A stretch of 64,000 nt of DNA, from the NCBI RefSeq assembly GCF_016859285.1, contig NC_053418.1, forward strand, positions 22,809,829-22,873,828. The letters are read 5' to 3'. The notes below the pieces were generated by a model. That model had not been told where the DNA came from, made no database searches, and saw only the letters and a list, made by a program, of their open reading frames with translations. This DNA comes from Xiphias gladius. Its lineage: Eukaryota > Chordata > Actinopteri > Istiophoriformes > Xiphiidae. Of the stretch, positions 40,712 through 51,633 are shown piece after piece (position 1 is the first letter of the stretch; every line of letters begins with the position of its first letter). The translations under genes and the position numbers were made by a program.

Positions 40712-43700
40712 ATGAGCTCATCCTTTCCAAAATCTGAATCCACGACCTCCTTGCTGAAACCGTCCTCGGCGGCGAGGAGACCGGCACACCTCCGTACAGC
40801 AGAAAGCCGGAGAAGTCAGCATCACCATCAGCATCAGCACCAGCATCACCACCGTCCCACCGCCCTCCAGAGCAGCAGCAAAGCCGAGGAGTCCTTCTGG
40901 TCGGCCGAGTGCGACATCAGTGCCAGGAGACCCCTGTGCCACCCCTCCCTTATCGGCAGCCAGGACAGTAGTAATAACGCAGCCACTCGGGACAAGTGCA
41001 AGTCGCATGCCCCTCCCAGCCAAGTTCCCGACCCGCCAGAGCCAAACGGCGAGGCGGGCCGAGGTGTGAGGGAACGCTGCAGGTCATCCAAGCCAGCGCA
41101 CCGGCACCACCACCGCAGGAAGCACAACCGGGAGGACTGTCCACCGGCGGCAGGAGCACCTCAACCTGAGCGCCCCCGTCGCTGTCACACTCACTCCCGC
41201 CCGGTGCCCAGGGTGCCCTCGCTGTCGGACAGCAACGACGACAGGGCTCCTCTCTGTGAGCCGAGGGACCATAAGGGGGGCAGCTCGGCCGATAGCGGCG
41301 GTCAGGTCAGCAGTCTCTCCCCGTCCTCATGCTCCCTGGCCCCGCTGTCGAGCAGGTCATCTCGTCGCTCCCGGAGGTCGAGTGCTGCTTCCTCTGCATC
41401 CGATATCAATTTGCGCACCATCCTCAATTCACTTTTTGGGCAGGTAAGGCTCTGAAATATAGGGAAATGAATTTACCTGTAGGTTGCCTAACATAGTTTT
41501 GTGTGAATGAAACCCCCCCCACAACTGGTCAGTTGGTTAAATTCATTTGAAGAGTTTTAGTGTGTGAAGTGCAGGGAGGGCAGGAATGTTCCTGGAAATT
41601 TTGTGGCCTCTGACAAGCTGTTACAGTGACCCCCCCAAACCCCAATTTATGTAGAACATAATTGGAACAGCCTATTCTATGGCTTGGACTAATACAAGGT
41701 TTACCAAGTGAACGTTAGGTTTTGTAAACCAAATTCGAATGGATGACACCAGTGTCTCTAGTAGGCTTAATCTAAAAAAAACTCATAAATGCATTAAGGT
41801 CACTGAGGCTGAAAATAGCACTTTGTTACTAGAATTTCCACAGAAATGGTTAACCGCGGCCTCTGGCTCCACTGACGTCCTCTTTCCAATCAATAGGCTA
41901 ATGTGCTCGGTGATGCAGTCTGCAAACACTGTTCTTACTGGGCAGACTATGGAGGGCAAAAGCTTCTTCTACACATTCATTTCTTACGTAATTTGTAGAT
42001 ACAGTACTACCTCCTACAGACTTTCTCAGTCAGGCAGCCCTTTCTTATTGAAGTGGACGTGCTGGGGCAGATCAATTGCTCTGGTATCAGAGAGGTGGAA
42101 ATCTCTGATGTGCTAATGTGTATTTGGTCAAAGACAGAGCTATATATTCATGTTCCTGCATCATTCTATCAGGAACACTTTGATGTTCCTGTTGGGGATG
42201 GAGGCTCTATTTTGAGCCACAGATCTATTTATACGAAGGAAATGAGTTCATTTTATTATGCTTGGATTCTTATCAGAGATGTGGTTTTGCGACCAGTTTT
42301 AGTTTTACATCACAAGTCCTCACAAAGCTCCACCTTGCTGCTTAAACTCTGGATAACATGTTGTTTACTGAGGACATTTCCCCGGTCTCTTCCACCGAAG
42401 TCAGAGTTTATTTGTTTCCATGCATGGCATTTATTTTTAATCTGATCATGAATCCGGAGGGGATTCATGCATGTCAGAATTAGGAAAAGCTCTTAGCCGT
42501 AAAACAAGCTCCTTATGGGAACACGGTGAGCATCCATTGTGGGTTCAAGACAAAAATCTTCTAATAAGCTACTTATAGTATGAAAGCCTATTCTACAAAT
42601 AAGCAGTGAGTCAGTCTGCAAGCAGCTCTGTGAAAACATTAGCGTGACCTGAAAAAGGTCTTTGATGAGACAGCTAGGTGGAGAGGAGTTCAATGAGGGG
42701 CCGAAATGCAGCGCGTGGTTTGAGAGATGCACACGCTGCCTTCGGCATTTTGCCTGAACCCTGCATTCAAAGTAAACAAGATTTTCATTGCTCTGGCTAC
42801 AGGTAGTCCTTTGACTTGCCAAAATGGAAATACATGTGAACAGACGGTGTACAAATACCTTAACCTGATTCTGACAGTATTCCTCTTGCAAATGTACACA
42901 CACATGTAGATACAAATTTCACGGTAACAGGGGGACCATACAGTAACTGCATTCCTGCCTCTCCCAGTCTGCCATGTGGCTGCTGGAGGTCGGAGTGACC
43001 TTGTTTTGCCTGCAGAGGGCACAGGAGGATGTGTGTGGTGTGGGGGCGTGAGGCCGGAAAAACAAGGGCACATGCGAAAATATGAAATTCAAATATAGGA
43101 CTTCATAATGCAATCTCAACGATGCAAATTGACAAATTAGTCTAGCTCTTGAGAGTGAGACTTCAGGTAAGAAGGACAGCAAGACTGGAAATAGATCCTT
43201 ACACAGAGTGTTCTTGTAAATTTGCCTGGCACAGATTTTGACACGTTTGAAATATGTGTGTCACGTCGGAGTAGAAGGTTACCCGTCTGGTGCAGCTTTG
43301 TATATATTTCCAGTAGGAAGGATGACCCAGCTTATCACATTTCTCTTGTTTATTCTCATGTTTGGTGCCTGTGATGCTGTGTTGAACCGTCTGTGTTGTT
43401 CACGGAATAACTACAACAGTTTGGTCAGTGTGACAGCTGGGTGAAATATCTAACAGACACTCATCCTCTTCTCCTTTCATAGGCATACTTCTCTTTCCCT
43501 CCTTGGTCCACTTCCCTCGCTCATTTAGTTTCTTACCCTCACTCGTATTTCTTCTCCCCCTCTCTCTCTCTCTCCCACCGTGTCACTGGCGCTACTTGGC
43601 TCCTTTCATTTATGCCAGATAGTGCAGTACAGTGCAGCTCACAGTTTTTTCTGTCAACTGTAGGTTAGCACCCCAGGCTTCATGGGTATTGCTGAAACCA

Positions 43701-46700
43701 GAGTTTGCACTACTCTCAAAACCCAAACTGCAAACTTAAAGGAGAAAAAGTCCTCATGGTCCTTTTTAGTGTCTCTTTTCTCTTTTGGTATGGGAAACTG
43801 CTTAGCCTGGCCTCTGAGAACGGTAAGATTGTTTTCATTGTGATGCAGTTTGTTCGGTGGATTTGGGGGGATTTTGTGGTGCACTCTAAACCGAACCTTC
43901 TAAATGAAATGTGACAGTAGTGTGGCATTCATGGAAATTTTGTTTAGAATTTTGCAGGGTTGTGTGCAACTGTTTTTGTTCTTTCTGTTCAAACTCGCAT
44001 GGATGTTGATGAAGTCAGTCATCATACTGCAAAAACACAATAGAAGATTAACAACATTTCTATCTGTATGTGTGCTTTTGATGATATCTGCACACTGTGT
44101 CTTTGCCTTTACAAAAACGGTCAAAATCGACATGTGCCATAGTTATACTAGACTCAGTTTAGGTTTAGAATAATGGAGTTTTAATATCCACACTGTTTAA
44201 TGTTGGTGGTTTGTAATGAAAGTAACTTTATCGTGAACTGAAACTTATTCTGCCACTGCACTGCTTGTAAATGGCTCTGGTGTGTATTTTGTTGACCTCG
44301 TGTCAGATTAATGGCTTCAGACTTTGGCAGACCTTTGGTGTGCAACAGGCACTGTTTTCTGAAAAGCACTGTATGGCCCACAGGAGAAAATATGTCTTCA
44401 CAGAATAATGTTTTTCATGTGATAACACATGTAGCCTGTTCCCTGGTGCCTTAGCTTGCCCTCTCTGTGCTTCTGAGTATGTTTACTGTTCCAATGACAG
44501 TGTATAGGAGTGAGCTGCCAGTCCGTACAACGCTGGTACGTAAACAGTTATGAACAATGAGTGGAAAGTTGGCAACATGCTGCTTTATTTATGTGTTTAA
44601 ATTTCTGCCTTGTTTTCATATTTTCAACATTGTTTCATATACACGCACGCACGCACACACATAATACTTTTACAGAGAAGTACAGTCCCATTTATTCTAG
44701 TGCCTGTTTTCCAGAATGTAGAGTCTACACTGACTATCATACACACCCCCCCTTGGTTTGTACCTTTATTCCATTCTGCTCTGAAGCCTCTAAGGATCTC
44801 TAACTCTGTCTCTGCACCCCTCTGGAAAGATGTTCCAGGATGCTGAGAGGAGACTCAGAGGTGTGCTGTCCTCTGAGGAGATGGGCCAGGCAGGGTATCT
44901 TGGGCCTTATCAGGAGTCCATTGTTTCCATGACACAAAACTGCGTACTCGTGAGCAACATACTGGGACAAACCTGTGTCTTCCTGAGCAAAGGCATGGCC
45001 AAGTGCAGGCAGGCTGTACGTAAGTCTGGACAAACACCCTTTTTTATCTACTCCTGTCTCTATTCATATCAGTAGAGCTTACCTGGACAGGATTTCCATT
45101 ATTACCAAACAAGCTGCAGTAACAACTTTCACCACTGGGTTACAGAGACTCTTACTTTCCATCATCATTTCTTACTATTTCCACCCTTGCGGCCTTTGAC
45201 TGGTGTTCTGCCATCTGCTGGTAGGGAACACACAGGTTTGGAAAGTGACTGAGCCTGGAAGCTCACAAATAACTACATGGGTGTTAAGGAACTTGTGAAT
45301 ACGTGTAGTGCACATGAATGCTACAACATTTATTACATTTGTTACTCACATTACATCAGTGTTTTCCAACCTTTTAGGCTGAAACAGGTCAAGGGTCAAA
45401 CAGGTGTAGCCATGCAGATGCACCAATGCTTTGTCCCACTGGTTGCCTCTCACAGATACGCATATCTGTATTACTGTACAGTAAGTGCACAAAGTACTAA
45501 ATAAATTGTTTGACATTTTGGGAAATACACTTATTCGCTATCTTACCAAGAGTTAGATGAGAGGATCAAAACCACTCTCATGTCTTCAAGGTTAACATGT
45601 AGCCTGGCTCTGTCCAGAGGCTAGCCGTCCCCCCCCTGTTGACAGTGTTTACGCTATAAGCTAAGCTAGCCAGCTGTTGGCTGTACTGTAGCTTCATTTC
45701 TAGCAGGCAGACAGGAGAGTGGTCTCAGTCCTCTCATCTAACTCTCAATAAAGCGAATAAGCACATTTCCCCAAACGTCATGTCAGTGTAAGTGATGATG
45801 GATGATGAACTGGCAGTGGTGAGCGGAGAAAGGTGCAGATGGTGCTGAGCATGCATGCATGTTGGATTGGCTGGTTGTGCTTCTTTGGCCTCATGTGCCT
45901 TCTGTGTTTTCTATCTCAGAGGTTCCGGTCAGGCAGTTCTTCGGGCCTGACGTCAGTACTCACTGTTGTGTTTAGACTTCTCACTGCTCCTGCTGTTAAC
46001 CCCTGAAGGCTCTGGGATATGTCTGCCTCCCTCTCTCTGTCTCTCTCTGCCCTTTAAAGGCTCTGAAAAAGTAGAAACAGCCACATTCTTCTGTGAACTT
46101 GAGGTTTACGCCTCCCAGTCATGCTTGATAGAAAGTGACCTAGTTATACTTTGGGGTATTGTCATCAAGATGTGCGATAGTTCCAGTCGACTTTTAACTT
46201 CTTCTATTGTTGGGCGTCCTTAAGTTGAGGTTGACTAAACAGCTGAGGATTGTGATGGAAAAGGTTGCTGATTTAGGTTTCGGCATCACTCGAGTCACAG
46301 CATCGTCAGCGGTACGTTTTCATGTACCTCATACACAGAAGAATGTGTTTGTTATGATGTGTGATCATGATGACTGTTTTTATTCATGTGTTGTGAATTT
46401 GTTTTTCTACCGACCAATTATTACATGTTATTTCTTAATAGGACAGAGAGCTGCGGCCTGAAGAAATGGATGGTAAGTTTCTCTTTCTTTAGTGTTTTCT
46501 CACCGACGTTAAGCAGTCATAATCTAATGTAAAATGATTCCACGACACAGGTTTGTCAAAGCGCTTCACAGAACAAACGTAAAAGTAAAATTAAACGAAA
46601 AGGGAGACAAGTTTTAACGTGTGGTGCAAAAATATGTATTTACATGCGCAAAACAACATGTAGGAAAAATGACAGCCATACAGTTCAGTTAATATTAAGT

Positions 46701-47548
46701 TTTCTGTTCTTTCTCAACAGAGTTGCGGGATGCTTTTAAAGAGTTTGACAAGGACAAGGACGGTTTCATCAGCTGTAAAGATCTAGGAAACTGTATGAGA
46801 ACCATGGGATACATGCCCACTGAAATGGAGCTGATTGAACTGAGCCAACAGATAAACATGAACTGTAAGGACTTGTCTTGTGCATTTATATGTCACACAT
46901 TTAATTTGATCCTTTATGTGTATTGTGGTTTGAAATTCTGTGCCAAAATCTCTTTTTCTTTAGTGGGAGGTCATGTTGATTTTGAGGATTTTGTAGAGTT
47001 GATGGGCCCAAAACTCCTCGCCGAAACTGCAGACATGATTGGAATAAAAGAGTTAAAAGACGCGTTTAGAGAGGTAAAAGTGTCTAGATTCAGATTTTGG
47101 TAACTGTTTTATCATAGCTCTTATCATGTTGATTTTTACTAGTAGCTTTTCCATTTTTAATGATGTTCCTCTGCTTTTGGTTCTTAGTTTGACACTAATG
47201 GTGACGGGGCCATAAGCACATCGGAGCTCCGAGACGCAATGAGAAAGCTGTTGGGCCAACAAGTAAGACTTGGATCGTAGTTTAACTGAGAGTATCGAAT
47301 CCATTTTTCTATGAGCTTGGTGCTCCACTTACTTCTGCCAACCTGTTTTTTTCCAGGTGGGTCTAAAGGAAGTAGAAGATATCCTAAGGGATGTTGACTT
47401 GAATGGTGATGGGCTTGTTGACTTTGAAGGTAAAGCAGCTTTCACAAACTACTTATTTCAGGAGTACAGTAGAGTGTGGAGCAACTGCTGCATTTTGTCA
47501 TCCTCCCCCTCTCTTTTCACAGAGTTTGTACGAATGATGTCTCGCTAA
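40712..47548 (+). CDS. cabp1: Calcium-binding protein 1, caldendrin-type transcript
   Basis: Neuronal calmodulin-like Ca2+ sensor; family members regulate voltage-gated Ca2+ channels and IP3 receptors. Exons for the caldendrin form: 40712-41443, 46442-46472, 46721-46864, 46964-47073, 47188-47262, 47357-47429, 47523-47548; 396 aa. The N-terminal exon ([16 protein letters not shown]) matches mammalian caldendrin and then becomes His-, Pro- and Arg-rich with a polar Ser/Arg stretch. EF-hand 1 ([12 protein letters not shown]), 3 ([12 protein letters not shown]) and 4 ([12 protein letters not shown]) are canonical. EF-hand 2 ([10 protein letters not shown] region) is degenerate, the CaBP hallmark. 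It ends FVRMMSR. An in-frame ATG at 40625 would add 29 residues; the conserved MSSS start was preferred. Alternative 5' exons are listed separately. Confidence 0.94.
43790..43822 (+). CDS. cabp1: cabp1 alternative first coding exon (myristoylated forms)
   Basis: ATG followed by ten codons ([11 protein letters not shown]) and a good donor (ACG|GTAAGA) in phase 0. It matches the human CaBP1-S/L start MGNCVKYPLRN in its first four residues, PLR and length class. Gly2 is the expected myristoylation site. It can join in frame either to the exon at 44830 (long form) or straight to the exon at 46442 (short form). Its own promoter must lie just upstream. Confidence 0.8.
44830..45019 (+). CDS. cabp1: cabp1 long-form-specific exon
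   Basis: Preceded by a pyrimidine-rich tract and GGAAAG acceptor, followed by C|GTAAGT. It encodes MFQDAERRL through [20 protein letters not shown], aligning with the human CaBP1-L segment MCQEEQ...QNCAVMHNLLGPACIFLRKG. Length is 190 nt, so it ends in phase 1 and cannot join the phase-0 exon at 46442 directly. Confidence 0.82.
45510..45785. mobile_element. Teleost MITE-like element with long terminal inverted repeats, copy 3 (short)
   Basis: The left end TGACATTTTGGGAAATACAC then TTATTCGCTATCTTACC and GAGTTAGATGAGAGGATC; the right end is the inverse (TCCTCTCATCTAACTCTC, AAAGCGAATAAGCACATTTC). Arms are about 75 bp and the interior is reduced relative to copy 2. Lies between the cabp1 long-form exon and the microexon. 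Confidence 0.75.
45920..45951 (+). CDS. cabp1: Candidate 32-nt cabp1 microexon
   Basis: TTTTCTATCTCAG acceptor, 32 bases, then GAC|GTCAGT donor. Joined after the exon ending at 45019 it reads [11 protein letters not shown] and returns to phase 0, exactly what the downstream exon ([10 protein letters not shown]) needs: 33+190+32 = 255 nt, 85 codons. The resulting long form would be 237 aa. Human CaBP1-L has only a short linker here. Confidence 0.6.
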
Positions 47549-48650
47549 GATCATAAAATGATCGGTCCTGAATGTGAAGCTGTGTTCTTCTCTATACTTG
47601 ACCAAGTACAACAGAACACCTGCTAAGATCTTCTGAGCCATCCAAATCTGAATGACACTGGAATTAAAACTCCTGAATGTTAAGGAGCAAGGAGTCACCT
47701 CACACTTTCAATCAATAAGTGTTCTTCCTGAAAAGTCTCCAGTTCGAGTGAGGCAAAATTTGCTGTAGCCTAGCTGATGATTGTTCAACTTATGTTTTTG
47801 CACTTTAATTCTCACTAAATAACTTCCTGTGTGGCTAGATTGCTGGTGTCTTGTCTCATCCCCTACATGGTTCAAAATAAGTGACTGGCGGAATGTCGCC
47901 TCTGATGTACAACAAACTGAGGAAGAGAGAGTGAACGCCTGTAGAAAAGATATAAAAAGATCAGTGCACTGTTTCATTACATTTTCACACAGTATGTGTT
48001 ATACTAGAAATTGTAAGTGGAATGTCCTTTGCGTGACATTGGTGCTCCACCAAGGAACCCATGTGGCAATATCACACCTGTATTGTAAATGTGTGACCAT
48101 CTGTGATTTTTCACTGTGCTAGTCCAGTCTGATAAAAGCATCACTGTCTGACAACTACAAACAACAAAGAAGCAGATGTCTGATAATGAGAGACAGAGCT
48201 CTGAAAGCATTTCATATACTGTATGTTTTTCTCCATGGTCTGAGATCAAGGGCAGTTGAAACACTATTTACAAAGATGCACAGCTCTCTTTCAAAGCTTC
48301 AATCCAGACAACCAAAGTGCCCACTGAAACTAGCCTGCTGTGGTGTGCACACTCTCCAGACTGTCTTTTAATACTCACAGATTTGAATTCCTGGAGTCTT
48401 TAACCTAGTCTGTTTTTGAAAATCCATATTGCTTTGTCTGAGAACATACAGTGGGAACGACATATGTGAACATAATGTGATCATGTTGTACCTGTACTGT
48501 CTTTCAGTGTCAATATGATTGTAGTTGTGGTAACGTTCCACACATCTGTGTTGTCGAAGCAATTTTTATGCATGCCAAAGAGAGAAATTTATTAAATTCA
48601 GTTTGCACATTTGCATTTTTGTCTAATAAAGTAAACAAAATATTTCGCCA
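47549..48650 (+). other. cabp1: cabp1 3'UTR with polyadenylation signal
   Basis: Runs from the TAA at 47546-47548 to just past AATAAA at 48625-48630 (GTCTAATAAAGTAAAC). No other coding frame is supported. Confidence 0.55.
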
Positions 48651-50166
48651 AGTTAATTGTGGAGAAATAAAAGGTGTTTACATTTGAGCCCCTTTACCTG
48701 TGGAGAAATTGTGAAGAAAATGCAGGACCAATATAGTAGAAAATGGTTTTGAGTCTGTTATTTAGACATCAAATGAAAATATACTGTAGCCTACATACTC
48801 AAACGTACTGACAACAGCTTGTTTTGTTATGGACCTTAAGTTTCAAACTACCTCTTTACCTTTACTGCGTGTCGATAATTCCTGTTAAAGTGTCATTATC
48901 AGCATATCAGTATAGCACTGTGTGCTGTCACTGCATGTCTTGAGGACAAACCTCCTCATAATATCTATTATTCATACGTGTCTCTGGTAAGCCTGCATAT
49001 TGGGTACATTTTCCCTGTAGAAAGAGTGAACCATCACTGTCCAAGTCATCAAATGAAAATGACTGTAAATAACTATGCTGTGTCCCTGTGTGACCTTTGA
49101 CTAATTTAGCTTTGATGAAAGATTTGTTATACTACAAACATATTACACATATTATAAAAGACATATTACGTAGTGACACGGTATGCATAAATTGTGCCAT
49201 AAAGAGATGCTCTATTTGGGCAGCAGTGACAGAGAGTATTTAGAAGCAAGTGCAGTTTATTTCACTGTTATTCTCCAGCTAAAACTATTTGGTAACACTG
49301 CGAACCACTGTAAAAGAATTAAAAACAGTTAACCTTTTAAAATATACCACCCCGCCCGTGGGATGCCTTGGCCTTGGTAGTGCTACTTTAAGTGTGTTTC
49401 AGTCTGTACCAGACTCAATCTTAACACACAACCTTGGTAAATTATACATTGTTTGAAAGCCATGTTTGTGCCTCTCTAACTTTGGGTCAGTATCTCTTAT
49501 ACTCAATCTGAGTTTTTGGTTGTTGGTCCTTTCAAAGGAGACAAGGGTTATGACTGTAATCACAAGGTTTGAAGAACAGTAAACTTTTTATTTTAGGGTA
49601 CATTATTTTCAGGCTTTTCCAAAAAAAACAGGAGTGTCTGGTAACAGGTTAAAATGAACCCAGTAATATTCACACTAAAATGTTCAGTGCGAGAGTCAGT
49701 TTTCATCTGGAAAAAATAGAGGAGATTGCCGCAGGCACAGCAACATCCATGACAAAACTGCATTAGAACATACTGCCTCTGGGCCACTCCTGGAGAAACA
49801 GGGTTGCAAGCAGCAGCACCAAGCCAACAGCAACAAAAGTTTGCACTTGAAGTTGTGGGCGTTCACTGATAATGTATTGCAAATACTGACGATAAATTTA
49901 CAAAACCAACTGTAACAAACCATTTAACCATACAAAGCTGTATGTTTGCTTTATTTGAAGAACAGAGGGCATTTTGCCGTATGTTTACCAACGCTGTATT
50001 AGGTAAAAATCAATCACTAAACATGTGTCACCGCTAGAGGTAATGCTGTTGCCTTGGCAACTATCTCTATTCCTTCCCTTCTGGTCATCTGTCGAGTGCA
50101 CCGTATGCGCGCTGCGTTGGACTCTCCTGATTGGATGTCAGACCGGAAGGAGCAAAGAACACGACA

Positions 50167-50249
<83 letters not shown>

Positions 50250-50269
50250 ATGTGTATGTATGTATGTAT

Positions 50270-50335
<66 letters not shown>

Positions 50336-51100
50336 ACTTATTGTTGATTAAAGCAAAGGAAACCACGTTATAACAACAATATAAGGCAAGTAATGGTAAA
50401 ATAATGGGGGTTTCACTTTTCACAGAATCTGCCCCAGGGCCTTGGTATCTTAACGCTAACCTTCATTGAAATTCAGCGAGTTTTCCGCTCTCACTTTTTT
50501 AAACTTCAAACTTAAGTAGACTTAAGTTCACCGTGTAATCGGCAAGCTTTAGTTTTAGGTGATGGATGCTCAACGTTTGGCCTACCATTCAATCTAAATA
50601 TGAAGGTTTGGACACAAACTGAGAATTCTGCCTGAGAGGCTAAACTCAGGGCACACATTCTCAGCGCATCACTTGACGTGTAAAAAAGACACAGGGCTTC
50701 TTCTATACGTTTCTGTCAGTCAAGGTCAGAATATGGGCAAAAATTGTTTACAACCCTCAAAACTTGTGACTTTTGATATTCTTGATGAACACAATCTGAG
50801 TCGCTACTTGTACATAGTGATAACAAAGTAGGATGTGATTGGTCTGTGATACGAAATGGTCTTAAACGGTTTCAGGAAATCTTGACAGGAGAATGTGATT
50901 CGACCGAGTATCTGTCAGTCATTGGCCATGCGAAATCTAAGGTTAGGTAGCGCTGTTCCGCCTCCTGCACACTGAGACCAAATGTTAGTTTCGATACACG
51001 CATTGAATGAAAGTCGGTGTAGCAGGCTGTGGACTCTGAGCATATCTGCACACAGTCAAGTAATCTTACAGTTTAGACCATAAAGCAGCAGGTGAGACTG
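48651..51100. other. Spacer between cabp1 and mlec
   Basis: AT-rich with no coding exon seen. It contains the composite microsatellite listed separately. CCAAT-type motifs (for example inverse CCAAT near 50926) and increasing CG content from about 50930 suggest the mlec promoter. A possible untranslated exon ends at a donor near 51164 (GGGGAAG|GTAAGA) and could join the acceptor at 51614. Confidence 0.35.
50170..50332 (+). repeat. Composite (TG)n-(TATG)n-(TA)n microsatellite
   Basis: About 31 TG units, then TATG/TGTA units (to about 50272), then a TA run interrupted once by TATG (near 50295). The ordered decay TG to TATG to TA suggests stepwise slippage and mutation of a single seed. Confidence 0.95.
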
Positions 51101-51633
51101 TATCAGCAGAGAAGAGCTTACACATTGGCAAAAGATAGGTTGGAGGCATTGGTGAAGGGGGAAGGTAAGAGACATTTGCATGAACGTTAGCTGGGCTCTC
51201 ATAGACCAAATATTTCTGGTTAGACAGGTAGGTAGGCTAGCTAGCTAGCCTAACTGACCAACGTTACTCGCTGCTGATTTCTCGTTATCTTCCGGTTTTT
51301 GACTAAGTAACACGGGGGTGGTAACGTTGTGTCATGAATCTGTTAAAATTAAACTAGAATACTTGTATGTAAGTTCACTGTCATTTTGCGGGTCTCTGTG
51401 TGCTAATGCTACTGCCGGTATTGGTACTGTTAACGTTAGCATAATGGCTAACTTAAAGATATCACGTTGCATGTCATCAAAGGCGAGTTTGCTAGCTCCT
51501 GGCGCTAGCAAACCGTATGTGGTTACTGTTACGTGTGGAAGGGTTATTTTAATGCTGAAACCAAGTCTGTGCTGTATGCAAACAGATACCGGCGCCGTCT
51601 TTCTCTGTGTCTAGGACCAGGCTGTGTGTGGCA

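Noticed and set aside
40718-41272. Several antisense frames opposite the caldendrin exon
   Set aside because: Shadows of a GC-rich, Ser/Arg/His-rich coding exon; the sense frame matches caldendrin and joins the EF-hand exons in phase.
45355-45450. Short stretch resembling the same eroded repeat (TTTTCCAACCTTTTAGGCTG)
   Set aside because: Too short and diverged to delimit.
50025-50423. Frames encoding VCVCV, YIYI or THTH runs
   Set aside because: Direct translations of the TG/TA microsatellite.
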